From Stenocarpella maydis (Eukaryota; Ascomycota; Sordariomycetes; Diaporthales; Diaporthaceae), in assembly GCA_002270565.1 (NCBI GenBank), contig NQMI01000016.1, positions 62,001-126,000 of the forward strand: a stretch of 64,000 nucleotides of DNA. The letters are read 5' to 3'. Positions 21,006 to 31,572 of the stretch are shown here, piece by piece. A program made the position numbers and the translations under genes. Position 1 is the stretch's first letter. Each line of letters opens with the position of its first letter. The notes beneath the pieces were generated by a model. It made no database searches, was not told the DNA's origin, and worked only from the letters and a program-made list of their open reading frames with translations.

Positions 21006-21718
21006 AGGCTTAGGCGTGCCTGGCCATGACTCCGGCGGGACGTAACGATAGTTCAGTACACCACATTTTTGCCATAAATTTCGTGTAGAGTGGACTGGAA
21101 CTCATGCGTTGTAGCTGCCCTAGTGGATGAGAGCGATCGCAGGAATATAAATTTGTCGTGTCCACGTGCGATCTCAGATCGCCAATTCCCTTCGTATAGA
21201 TCTCAGATCTCGATCCCCGGGAGGTAGCAAGATGATGTCACAGCCCCACTTTAATCTAATGATGAGAACTTCTCTAAATATAGTAGCAACAGTTACAGAT
21301 CCGTACTTTTGTCCAAATCCGCAACCGCACAAAGCGCGCGCTTCAGACACAGAGATGATTGGCAAAGCAGGGTGGGTTAGTAGCTTGCTTCGTTATCAGG
21401 ATATAATATTCTGCATATGAGAGAAACCCCTGCTCCGCCCTCTTCTGGCCCCACTGTTATTTTCAGTCACTTTTGGCTCCCTTGAAGTCCACTTTGGGCT
21501 GCAGTGGAGTCTATTTCAGGGGTTAAAGGGGGGCCCAGTCTGGGCACCGGGAATCTGGTTGCTGAAAGCCGAGATCCGGGATCCGGGATCGGAAACCCAA
21601 ATCTCGGATCGTCAACGGCCTGCAGTTAGTATTAATTTACAGTGCTCGATGTCCGAATGAGACCTGCCACAAGCAGGCACCTCCCTTTTGCAAGCACTTA
21701 TAGAGAAACCGATACACA
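21006..21718. other. No gene recognised; upstream region of the MADS-like gene
   Basis: Short frames only. Words such as ATCCGGGATCCGGGATC near 21576 form a small direct repeat. No further structure is seen. Confidence 0.35.
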
Positions 21719-22094
21719 ATGGACCAATCCGCACAAGATGGCTGTGGATATAAAAAGCACTCACTGTATAAGCGACCACGGAAAAGGGATAGAAGCGGCG
21801 AGAACTTCCAGAAGCGATGGCAGACCCTTGTCAAAACTGGATATGCTCTTCATCAGGTCTACGGCGCTAGGATATATTTCTCGATATCTATCCCGAGGAC
21901 ACGAAGGGACTTCGTCTTCCGTTCAGAGATAAAAGTCTCGCCCATCTTGCCGGGTGATTTGGTATGTAGTATGCCCATTATAATGCAACAGCTGCTAATA
22001 ACAGAAGGAAACGATGTACCCCCGGCCAGTTATAGTTACTGGGGATGAGACGGAGAAGGGTCGAAAACCCGACTTAAAGTTTATAGAGAAATAG
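21719..22094 (+). CDS. MADS-box-like mini protein (110 aa, two exons)
   Basis: Exon 1 is 21719-21961 and exon 2 is 22005-22094, joined in phase 0 across a 43-bp intron with donor GTATGT, GCTAAT branch point and AACAG acceptor. The basic N-terminus (KRPRKRDRSGENFQKRWQTL) followed by VKTGYALHQVYGARIYFSIS resembles the basic helix and first beta strand of SRF-type MADS domains (KRxxGLxKKAxELxxLCxAxVxxxI). Fungal genomes contain many such short MADS-like proteins with unknown targets. Exon 2 ends in VTGDETEKGRKPDLKFIEK. If functional it would be a small nuclear DNA-binding protein. The MADS relation is weak and rests on pattern, not on alignment scores. Confidence 0.5.
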
Positions 22095-22760
22095 GGGAGG
22101 ACTGATGTAACTTATTCTGCTTCGTGAACGCGTATGATGTGGCCAGTTGGGCCGGTGATTCACGCTGATGAACGCTCCTATGCCGTGAAACAACAGGCAG
22201 AGTTGGCTGCCCTGTATATGCAGTAGGGGTGGTGTGGCGGAGGCTTGACTAGCGTCCGAGAAGGCGAATATATGAATCTCGTCACCTTAATGACATTTCT
22301 TGATTGTGCCGCTTGGTTGTGTCGTTTGGCTGTGCCGTGGTGCCCATCGTGCCGCCGTCTTTGGTTAGTTGCCCCACCCAACGCTGGTGGAGCTTGGTTG
22401 TCTGTGCCGGACATTCCGATGCCCCACTCATTCGCTCGGTTTCGGCCCCGAGGCGCCAGGCGGCGCAAACCCACTTGCTCGTCAGACCAGCACTTTCGGC
22501 CCCACGGCGCCCTCCGCGCCGAGCGCCGCTCATGTTGCCCGTTCAGCGCATCTACCCCGCCTCATAGCGCTGCCAGCTGAATTCCATTGGCGGCCGCAAG
22601 CCGCAGCCCAACTACCCCGCTTCTCGCGCGACGGTGATGGGAGGCAGCCCACCTCGTGTGCGTGCTTTGTCGACTCCATGCCCGCCTTATGAATCGTCGG
22701 CGTGTATACCGCCGCGTCCGTCCGACCGTCTCGACCGCGACTCCCTCTCCCGTGGCCGCT
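22095..22760. other. No gene recognised
   Basis: Overlapping frames on both strands without domain similarity. Composition becomes C-rich on the plus strand from 22440. Confidence 0.35.
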
Positions 22761-23090
22761 ATGCCTAAATTCCCGTGGAGGTCCCTTCTCGGCCGAAAAA
22801 AGGCGTCCGATGCCTCCAAGGCCCCCGTTTCTTCCGACCACCTCTCTATCACCGCCGCCGACTCTACTTCGCCTAGGTCTCGACCGGCCGACCCAGCCCC
22901 GGCCGATCCGCAATGGCCCTACACTAATTGCAATGGCCGACCCGAAGCCGTACCACAGCCACCCTCCTCGACTCCACGCCACTGCCTCACTAGACTTCAA
23001 CCTAGTTCACAATTCCTGAACTTCTCAATGTTGGTCGCACCCGTAGGACCAGCACCGGCAGTACTCTGGAGGAGCGCAGGGAACCTTTGA
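22761..23090 (+). CDS. Possible orphan gene fragment (starts MPKFPWRSLLGRKK)
   Basis: An ATG at 22761 opens a frame of 109 residues, basic then Ser/Pro-rich, of the kind seen in disordered fungal proteins. The second half of the frame overlaps the 3' part of the antisense MATE-like gene region and loses character, so the gene may be truncated or chimeric there. Function unknown. Confidence 0.3.
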   Translation: MPKFPWRSLLGRKKASDASKAPVSSDHLSITAADSTSPRSRPADPAPADPQWPYTNCNGRPEAVPQPPSSTPRHCLTRLQPSSQFLNFSMLVAPVGPAPAVLWRSAGNL

Positions 23091-23161
23091 GCTCGGGCTT
23101 GCCCTGGATCGGGAACCGAAACAGGGGCCACCACTCGTCGCATCGTATTAGTAATAACCTT

Positions 23162-24180
23162 CTAGATCTCCGAAGTAACCTGCAGCTCGACTTTACCCTT
23201 CATCAGCCTCCTAGTCCAAAGCACCAGAACCAGGCTGACATTGAAAAAATCAAATACCAGCGCGCCCCCAAAAATGAAAGAGTAAAACGTCCACGCATGC
23301 TCCTGGGTCAGATGAGCCACCGTAACCGCAATCGCCCACGGGAGCATCCATAAAAAGTTGGATCCTAGCGCTTCATAGAGATACCAGCGCGGGACGGTAG
23401 CCAGGAGGATGGCCGCAAGCTGGTAATTCAGCGCGTAAAAGATGTAGCACCAGTCAATATTCTTCCACAAAGTTAGATTTATATCATAATTCCAATTGTG
23501 TGGTCAAGTCGCCGTGGGATGGGAATACTTACTCGCCACATGGTCCGAACAATCACGGCTACTTGATCCGAGTTGGAAATATAGTACGCAAACTCACGCA
23601 TCCCCCATAGCGATAGAAAGATGCAGAGGGGGACTTCAACGCTAAGAGACAGGAGACACGATATCATGGCTGGAAGGGTAGTAACTGTGAGGAATCAGCA
23701 TCAATCCGTGTCCCTTGGACAGAAGCGGCGTTTGGGCATACTTTTTATATCGCGCCAACCCGCGGCGGCTCGTTGACGGCGCGCTCCAACCTCAGCCCTC
23801 CATCGCCCCCATCGATGGCCAACGAAAGTCAGTGTGGACGCCTCTAGAGCCTGCACAGGAACCATGACCAACCCCCAACGAATCGTGTTAAAGACTCCCC
23901 ATGCCGTTGCATAGTCCTGTCCAAGAGAGATAATGCGCGAGACAATCCATAAGTAACGTCCGTCCCTACGTGGCGGAAAACCCTCCGTGCCGGAAAAAAT
24001 GACAGGTACTTTGACTTTAAATATGTCAAACTCGCTACAATCTCCGGCCTCTGTCAAACTTATTCTCAAATCGTGTTCCCTAGCTGTCCATGAGCATTTC
24101 AAACTCATCTCCCGACAAATCACCTTCGCCTGGCTACCCTTGCGCCCGATCCGGGGGCATGTCTTTGTTGTAGCGTCGAG
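23162..24180 (-). pseudogene. C-terminal half of a MATE-like fungal membrane transporter
   Basis: Three segments join: 23742-24180, 23533-23669 and 23162-23462, with introns 23670-23741 (GTATGC..CCAG) and 23463-23532 (GTAAGT..GGAAG). The product has several hydrophobic helices and family words: [93 protein letters not shown] and HAWTFYSFIFGGALVFDF. These belong to a fungal multidrug/polysaccharide-exporter-like (MatE-related) family. A stop just upstream of 24180 and the absence of the first 250 residues indicate a truncated gene. The preserved splice sites suggest the loss was recent. Confidence 0.65.
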
Positions 24181-24429
24181 ATATTTGTAAAGCCACTAAG
24201 CGGATTGTGACTTCAGGCCAGAGCTTGTGCCTGTTTGGGTTAGACTGAAACAATCCCGCATTATCCACAACATATTTACGCTACGCGTGTTTGTACCCCA
24301 CGCGACAAAGCCACAGTGTGGCTGTTCCATTCTCGTCATCCCCCAATTGCATGGTCAATCGCCAGGGTGCGTTAGCGTTATAGAATGGCTTCCGCTCAGT
24401 TAGAGACTTCCTCTGCTGTGAATATCCCG

Positions 24430-25996
24430 TTAGCTGGCCCTGTACAGCTGTTCATCCATTCTGCTGGGTGAGTTCTTGTTGCTACTGGTGTTGATGGTAT
24501 GGCTGGACAGCTGCTGTCTGTTGTGGGAATTGTAGGCGACCACCTGGTTGTGGGCTGCTGTGACTGCTTGCGGTGAATTTTTGGGCAGGGTGTGGACCGT
24601 GTTGTTCATCTGGGCGGCTGCTGCTGATGCCTCCGCTGATGTGGCATAGAGATAGTTGTTTTCTGATTCCATGATATAGGAAGATTGCGCGGAGCTTGGG
24701 GTCGAACGGAGTGTGAAGGCCGACTGTGTGAAACCAGGATATCCCATCTGTGGATAGGCGGTGGTAGATGCAATCATCGAATGGTTATAGAAGGGGACTT
24801 TCTCTATGCTGGGCGCACGACGGATTTCAAATTTCTCCGTTCCATTTACCATTGAATTCAATGCAGTGCTCTCTGATCGGGTTGGACACGTGGCGTGCAC
24901 ACTCGAGCCAAATCTCCCCTGCTTGACTGCCATGTTGAGGTTGTGCTGTTGATGCGACGCAAACTGTGTAGCCGGCGGGTTGACTTCTGGTACCTCGACC
25001 AAAGATGGCAGAGACTTGCCGTACAGTAGTGTATTGTCAGGAACACCTGGAAGTTGACAGTCCACATTTGAGGGTTTGGAAGACGTTATGTCTATTGTCG
25101 TGCATAGTATAGATTGCTGAGTGCCATTGATACTGCACAAAGGTGCGCCATTGGCACGGGCTGGATCTGTGGTCTCGAGGGAAGATACCTGCTGCTTGGG
25201 GGAGTCGTCATTTAATGATTTTTCAGCATGGCGACTGGCATCCTTGACCCATAGGGACAAGAACTGTGTCCATTGGTCCTTGCTGGGATCGTTTTCAGGG
25301 TCCAACGGCGTGTTTAGTCCGTAGGGTGGAGGCCACTGCCACGGATAAACCTGAATTCCCTTGTCGTTGAGTAGCTTCTCCATATCATGCAGCCGGATCG
25401 CCATGTCCTTTTTCTCGTGCTCAAGCTTTTGCAGGTAACCGCGGCGTTCTGTATGCCCGGTGATGCGGTCGGTAACATAGCATTCTAGGCCCTGCCGAAC
25501 GCAGGGGGAGCATCCTTCGGGGAGCCCATCGCAACGGATCTTACGAACCTGAATTTTATGCAACCAACGAAAGAAAAGTCAGCTTGGACCACAGTGGGTA
25601 TAATGGTTGGCTCTGACACAATGGGTCTGTTCGCGGACCTTGCTTTGACTACGAACGGAACAACATCCATAATTATCGTAATATCACGGTTCCATGCCGC
25701 GAGTACATAAGTCAAGTTCGAAACGCTCGACATTCCACCATTTCGAGTTCTCAACTAAAGCCCCACATCTAACTATAATAAAATAAAAAATGAGAAGGAT
25801 AATAAGAATGACATACCTTGCAGCGATCGCACGCCTGGCCAGTCCGAGTATAGGATCGCACCTTCTCCTTGACCACCTGCGAGAAATCCTGGGGGCCTCT
25901 CTCGAGACGAGGCAGCTTAGCCCTCTCCGTGCCAAAAGAATTGCCCTCAGACTCGCCCAGATCGGCAGGTCGCTTCTGAAGGCATCCTGAAGGCAT
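24430..25996 (-). CDS. RosA/NosA/Pro1-type Zn2Cys6 transcription factor (432 aa)
   Basis: Exon 1 is 25817-25996 (60 codons) and exon 2 is 24430-25548, joined across a 268-bp intron with donor GTATGT and acceptor AATTCAG. Splicing completes the binuclear cluster C56-x2-C59-x6-C66-x6-C73-x2-C76-x6-C83, embedded in SYTRTGQACDRCKVRKIRCD and TDRITGHTERRGYLQKLE, the signature of the RosA/NosA/Pro1 group that controls sexual and fruiting-body development. A coiled coil follows (EHEKKDMAIRLHDMEKLL), then PWQWPPPYG and SKDQWTQFLSLW, also typical of the group. The rest is Ser/Thr/Gln/Asn-rich and probably an activation region. No fungal_trans (middle homology) domain is visible. It is nuclear by inference, and its role in this organism is unknown. 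Confidence 0.85.
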
Positions 25997-27059
25997 AGTA
26001 ATCAGTACGAAGTTGGTGGCAGCCGAACAATTAGCGGCAGGTGTGCCGTAATTAGCTTTCCAGTCTGCCTAGGTATGCTTTCTGGGCAAGATTTTGACGG
26101 TTCTTGATTCAAGGCTAATCAATGGGTTCGTTTCACTTGGCCAGCGATGGTGTGGTATATTTTGGTAATCAACAGGATGTAGCGTTCACCGCAAATCCGA
26201 GAATGAGCGGGGTGGGATCGATCTCCCTTGTGGCGTGCTGGGACGTCGTGGTTCCTTAAGGGGGCTGGCGCATAAGAATTTCACCGCCTCTCGTAGCAAT
26301 TCTATGTGCTCCGCACCGCACTTCAAGATTATGTCGACTCTGGATGAGCCCTGGATCTCCGGCAGATCACGGGCCTGACCTGATGAGCCTTCCTAGGGCC
26401 AGTCTCCTCGGATTCGCCTCTATGACAATTGATGGGGTTTATTGCGGCTTTCCCGGTCGAGAAAGATATGATAAATGTAAAGAGATGGCCTGCTAGGCTG
26501 GAGAACGAGTGCTTGCGGACCGAAGCGCAATAGCACGGCGATATAAGGGAACTAAACCTCGGGACACTACTCGGTAAGAGCTAGAGCAGAGTGGGAGCAA
26601 GGGAGCAGCGGCCCAGAGGGAAAAGCGTACGGGTTGGTTGTGTAGACGAGCTATCGAGTCTCATCGAAAAGCACCAAAGCTTTCAAAATTTTCAACTCGC
26701 GGGGTAATGTAAATTCATATTGAGAATGACGGTAGCTGGATATCATGATCTCACCTTCTCTGACCGGTTGGTGTTGTGTTACCAAAAGTGTGTGCCAAGG
26801 CTCTTCCTCAGTCTGCTTCCCACCAACCGTGTTTTGCCGGGCTGCAGGTCGGAGATCAGCTACTAATCCCGACGTGGCTCCAATCTGCATATTTGCGCTG
26901 TCACCCCGCTCTCTGTTTGCTTCTTTTGACCTCGAAATCAAGACCCTCGGACCTTGCTTTGCTTTTCTGGCACAATTATGTCAGTTTGGTGCATGGGTTG
27001 ACGGGAGACAGAATCGCCTGGACGCTTGAGTTTGAGGGCCATTATGCGAGATTCCCTTG
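25997..27059. other. No gene recognised; divergent promoter region
   Basis: This kilobase separates the RosA-like gene (minus) from the IFI27-like gene (plus), so it should contain both promoters. Frames on both strands are short and unsupported. No specific binding site is claimed. Confidence 0.4.
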
Positions 27060-27535
27060 ATGAGTGCTGAGAAGTTTGGCAAGGGCTTTGATCAAGTTGT
27101 GGAGATCCTCCGTTCTCTGCTAGCAGAACTAGCGACCGAGAAAGGCGGGGGAGGGAGCGAGTTGGGCTGCAAAAAACCCCGGTTCTGCTGCTTGCGCCGC
27201 CGTCGCCGTTGGAGGTTTGGCGGTTGTTGCTGCTCCAGCAATTGTCACGTTGCCTATGCTCGCCGCCGCAGGCTTCGGGTCGAGTGGACCTGTTGCGGGT
27301 TAGTAATCCCTCATGTTCTCCCGCCTACCGATATGCTAACGCTACTTGAACAGGCGGGATCGCCGCTGGTGTCCAGAGCATGATAGGAAATGTAGCCTCA
27401 GGAGGTCTCTTCGCAACTTTTCAGAGCGCCGCCATGGGGGGTTATGGCGCCGTGACTGTCGCGACGGCTGCACAGGGAGTGGGACTGGGTGTAGATGCTG
27501 CTGCGGGAGTGGCGGCTGCGAAAACTGCGAAGTGA
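27060..27535 (+). CDS. Interferon-inducible IFI6/IFI27 (ISG12)-like protein, possible frameshift
   Basis: Exon 2 (27354-27535) and the end of exon 1 (to 27298) join across a 55-bp intron (GTTAGT, CTAAC branch, AACAG) to give the Gly/Ala-rich hydrophobic IFI6/IFI27 domain (PF06140-like): AAVAVGGLAVVAAPAIVTLP, GFGSSGPVAGGIAAGVQS and GGLFATFQSAAMGGYGAV. The animal proteins sit in mitochondrial or nuclear membranes and affect apoptosis. Fungal members are numerous and uncharacterised. The best N-terminus, MSAEKFGKGFDQVVEILRSL from 27060, is in another phase; removing one G from the GGGGG run near 27148 would connect it. Either this is a frameshift or assembly error, or the gene has a different 5' exon. 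The C-terminus is AAAKTAK. Confidence 0.6.
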
Positions 27536-27802
27536 GCAGTGGGGAAAGTATTTTCCTGCGGGTGCTCGTGGGTTAGCGATAACATGAGTAAGTCAGCTTG
27601 AAGTCTAATCTCCAAGGGTTCAACGGTCCTTACTTAGCGTAGTACGAGATGGGTGATATCCTGCATTGCCAACCTCCTTCGCTGGTGGGCCACTGACATT
27701 GTCGCAGCCTCAATCACGTTCCCTGCGAAGCCAAGTCCATCGCACGCTCCCAAAAAGATAAAATAGCTGACCATTGACTACAATAACGCTAACCAAACAT
27801 AC
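27536..27802. other. Short convergent intergenic region
   Basis: Separates the ends of the IFI27-like gene and the DUF3435 gene. No feature seen. Confidence 0.4.
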
Positions 27803-30267
27803 TCAGGCCCGTAATCTAACGCCGTGGACACTCTCCACGTGGTTCTTGAAATGGTTCAAGTGCTTGAACTCCAGCGTCTCCTCCCTGCACTTAGGGTGAT
27901 TGCACGACATCTGCTTCGCGCCGCCTAGATGTTGCGCGTGCTTCCTGTCGAAATGGTCGTACATCACCGCCCGCCGACAGTACTTGAACGTCCTTTCCTC
28001 ATGAGACAGGGTTTCATCCCCGATGCAGCGTGGACATTGCTTCCTATCCATCAGGAGCGGAAAGAGGTCCGGCCCGGGAGACTCCTCCTTCACCGTGATG
28101 TCGGCCCGCGGTTTCCGTCGAAGGCGGTTCCGCCTCGCGGTCTCTCGTTTGCCGCACAGGGCGACCATGAGCTCGGCCGCCTGGATGCGGAGCTCGAGCA
28201 CGTCCGAAGAGCTCAAGTTGTCCGGCTGGTTGCAGAGGATCTCGGCCAGCTGGGCGCGTTCAGGGATGTGCAGATCGATGGTCGGCGCAACGTATCCCTC
28301 CTCCTCTTGGCCCTCGGCCTCGATATCCCAGGTCGGGCGGTTGTGAAAGTAGTCTTCCCGGTAAGCTCGCCGGATTGCTTTCTTCCGCTGCGCCTCCTTA
28401 GACGCGATCAACCTGGTAAGCTCCCGAATCCGGTCCTCGTTTTCGGTGCCTTTGATCCGGTACTGGCCGCCTTTGAGCTGTGCTCTCTCCGCCTCCAGTG
28501 CGGCGATCTCTGGATCGGGCGGCATCATCTCCCAGACCTCGTCGGGGACCATATCTCTGCTCGCACGAGGGTCTCGCATGAGGCCTATGTGTGAAAGCAT
28601 TGCAAGCAGGCTGTCCTCGGTCGGCTCGTCCAGGAATGCGTTCTGAAGGTGGAACCCAACCTTCTCGTTGATGTATGCGCTGTTGAACGTAGCCCACTTC
28701 GGGTCGTGACGCATCATCTGATCGCGGACAGCATCGGAGGCGTTTCCTATGCGCTATTAGACCAGTGGCTGTTCTGAAGATGGAAGAACATACCGTTTGC
28801 TGCGTTGGCCGCTCCTCTTCGCCAGGCCTTTGGCTCGATCGCGTTTTCCTCGCCAGCATCGAGCGATTGCCGTGCCATATCGTCTGCTAGCTTCTGGTAT
28901 GGAAGAGGTTGATACTTCGACTCGTCGGATTCCTCCTTTGCAACGAAGTCCTCATCACGGCGGAAGACAGGCCGCTTGAGCCATTCCTCCTTCCAGCGAA
29001 GGGGGGTACACTTGACTGGCCCCCGATTCTTTGCTTGAAAGACATCTCTTGCGCTCGTGAACTTCGATGCGGCAAACGCGCCGTCATGCACGGCCAGGCT
29101 AACGATGACGGTGATAAAACAGAAGATCACCCTCCTGGTGGGGGTGAAGAAGAAGATAGTCCTGAATAGAAATTGTCAGGTCCGAGACGCCAAAGAGAAG
29201 GGAGGCCATCACTTACGGTTTCGGCTTGTTGTCTGCGCCTTTGTGGTGCGCGAGCTTGATGGACATGGCCAGGACGTCCTCACCGGTTTCCGGGTGGCGA
29301 ACAACCATCAGCTTAATGTCCTCGTAGCAGAGCGCTTTTGGGCGGCCACGACTCTCGCACTCTTGCAAGATCATCTCTTCCAGAAGCCTGGAAAGGTCAT
29401 CAGACGCCTCATCTCCGTCGCTAGAGGTACTCCCAGCAGTGCGCCGCGGGAAGAGCTCTTCTAGACACCCGTCGTTGCCGCTCTTTCTCTCGCCGTCCAC
29501 AAACTCGGCCGGCCGCGCCCCCGTGAAGGCAAGGCCGAGGTAGCATCCCGGCAGCTGGACCCGGTGCTTCTCCGAAGAAAAGATGCCCATGTCGAACTTG
29601 ATATTGAAGGTCAGGAGGACCAGCAAAGTGTCCGCGTTCGCGACGTCCTTTCCACGGATGCATGGCGCTTGTAGGCCGTACCGGTCAATCAAGACGGCGT
29701 CGTGCCACTTGCGAGCCGCATTAGCTGTACGTCGCCCGGGCGGGAGTTTGGGAAACGTACCTTCTGGACTTCTTTACTGTCGTTCCTGTCCATGTAGCGG
29801 CCCGTGACACTGGTATACAGCTGCTTGTACTGGCGGAAATATTGCCACGACGAGCCCCACGAATCGATCCGGCATGTCTGACACAAATACTCGAGGAAGT
29901 CCATCGCCATCGCTCGGTTTGCTTTCTGTATCACGTCTCGCCAGGTCCCCTCTAGCTTGTTGAACTGGCAGTATCTCCAGGTTCGTTAGCGGAGATGCGG
30001 ATGAAACGGGAGGGGGGCGGGCTGTTTTTACCTCTTCCATTTTCGCAGCATACCGGCAATGTTGATCTTGGTCTTGTCGGCATAGTCGGGCTGAAGAAAC
30101 TGGGTGTCCTCGAGCTGCTTGCGGAGAGCTGCGCGCTGCTTCGGCGTAAGGGCCGCTGGCCGTTTCGCAACTCGCCGCTGCTCCTCTCGCTGCGTGAAGC
30201 GCCGGATGAAATCCGTATTGTAATGCTGGCCGCCTGCGGGCGGCTGTGGCGGGCGGCGTGGCGCCAT
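27803..30267 (-). CDS. DUF3435/FluG-domain tyrosine recombinase with C-terminal zinc fingers (750 aa)
   Basis: Five exons (30032-30267, 29761-29974, 29217-29707, 28794-29161, 27803-28746) join cleanly through introns 29975-30031, 29708-29760, 29162-29216 and 28747-28793, with GT..AG ends throughout and no stop. Family words include PAGGQHYNTDFI, DYADKTKINIAGMLRKWKR, GSSWQYFRQYKQLYTSVTGR and GRPKALCYEDI. Tyrosine-recombinase landmarks can be placed: box I Arg in FTGARPAE (R215), Lys in HHKGADNKPKP, Arg in AWRRGAANAANG (about 428) and a candidate nucleophile Tyr in FNSAYINEKV (about 461). The C-terminus has CPRC..H..H and CNHPKCREE..H..H zinc fingers. DUF3435 proteins include the captains that mobilise Starship giant elements. 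This one is intact, which is unusual for old transposon genes. Confidence 0.9.
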
Positions 30268-30869
30268 GGCGATGGCGGTAGCGATAGCGTTGAGTGTTAG
30301 GGCTGCCGGCTCCGACGACAGAAATCAACGAGCCGGGGACGACAGAAAGCGCGGGCGGCATCATCTTTATGTCTTGCTGCTGCGCCCTGGGGGGAGCCAA
30401 AAATGGATGCCAGGTTGAAGAAAACGGATTCCTGGTTTACGGCTTTCTCGAAACCAACTGCGCCCCAGGTCCACCCGGGCGCTCATTGGAGGGTGGAGCA
30501 AGGTGGTGGGGTCGTGGAATCTGCAGCATGAACTGATTGGGGGGGGAGCGGCCCCGCGGTGAGGTACTCTGTACCTGGCTGTGGTCAAGCGCCCCGCACT
30601 GTCAAGACCCCCGAAAATGGCGGCCCTGCCCTGCCAAATTCGGCGGCCACAACAGCAAGTTCTGTACTTAACTTGTAAATATTATAACAAACTAGAAACT
30701 AACAAGTTCTGAACTCAATAAGAAATGTAAAGAAGTTTAAAATTGAATACAAAAAAACTTCCAATACTACCATTACCAGCTTCTTAAATAAGATGTAGAC
30801 TTGAGACACCACAAGCCATAAGAGAAGGTTGGTATATAAGTTTACTAGACAGTTGAAGCTAGGACAACT
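30268..30869. other. 5' flank of the DUF3435 gene; AT-rich from 30650
   Basis: GC-rich sequence to about 30650 is the likely promoter. It is followed by a 200-bp AT-rich tract with repeated AAGTTCTG / AACAAGTTCTG words (30655, 30702). If the gene is a Starship captain, the element end should lie here, but no terminal repeat or target duplication was found by eye. Confidence 0.4.
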
Positions 30870-30960
30870 GCGCCGACACGGGATTGCACCGCGGACCTTA
30901 CGATTGAGAACCGGAGTTTAATACTTCAGTCATACGCTCTCCCAACTGAGCTATCAACGC
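30870..30960 (-). tRNA. tRNA-Phe (GAA) with a 19-nt intron
   Basis: Read on the minus strand, GCGTTGA pairs with TCGGCGC (two G-T wobbles) as acceptor stem. The D arm is AGCTCAGTTGGGAGAGC. The anticodon stem TATGA/TCGTA closes loop CTGAAGA with anticodon GAA, interrupted after position 37 by a 19-nt intron (TATTAAACTCCGGTTCTCA). The T arm CGCGG-TGCAATC-CCGTG pairs, but the loop has TGC and AATC where TTC and GATC are expected, so the B box is off consensus. CCA is not encoded, as usual. It may be functional or slightly decayed. Confidence 0.8.
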
Positions 30961-31057
30961 GTTGATGGCGCAGGCGGAAAAAGGACTCAAACATACCGAC
31001 AGAACTAATCTAATTCCGTAGGCTTGTTAAATAATTAATATTATTACTTTTAGACGG

Positions 31058-31255
31058 GGAGGCGCTCTTCGTCAACACCTTCACCTCGGCGAACTATGTC
31101 GGGTGCTTCAAGCTGTTGGCGGAGGCGTCGGCGGCGACGACGTCGATGTCGCAGGAGGCCGTGATGGGTGTCATGAGCCGGTACGCGACGCTGCCGGCGC
31201 CCGCTGCGGACATGAAGGTGGGCGGCCAAGAGGTCGTAGAGGACAGAATAATATC
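31058..31255 (+). pseudogene. GC-rich coding-like fragment, unrecognised
   Basis: A 200-bp island with strong third-position G/C lies inside AT-rich DNA. It is open in one frame with words such as ALFVNTFTSANYVGCFKLLA and MSQEAVMGVMSRYATLP. It has neither start nor stop of its own and ends abruptly in AT-rich sequence. It looks like an exon remnant of a lost gene; no family was recognised. Confidence 0.35.
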
Positions 31256-31572
31256 TAATAACTATAGTAATCAGTACCGCCGAATAAATCCACGGCCAAT
31301 TCCCATCATAGGGGTTCCTGCTTTAACGTACTTACCCATGTGAAATTTTCTCCGTAAGCCACAGTGAGCGGTGACCAGTTCCGACGTGTTTTGTGCCATG
31401 ATCCCTCGCCTTTCGAGTTGAATAGTTATGGCAAGAAACGTCACGCACGCCATGTAAACCATTGTGGTTTGTCACGTATCCTGATCCGTGTATTGTCTCC
31501 ACCCTCGGCTGGGACCAGTCCAGAGCTTCTGGCTGGAGCAGCTCGGCCTATGTGCTCTGTTTCGGAGCCTCA

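Noticed and set aside
27929..28594. 221-aa plus-strand frame opposite the DUF3435 gene
   Set aside because: Antisense shadow of the last DUF3435 exon.
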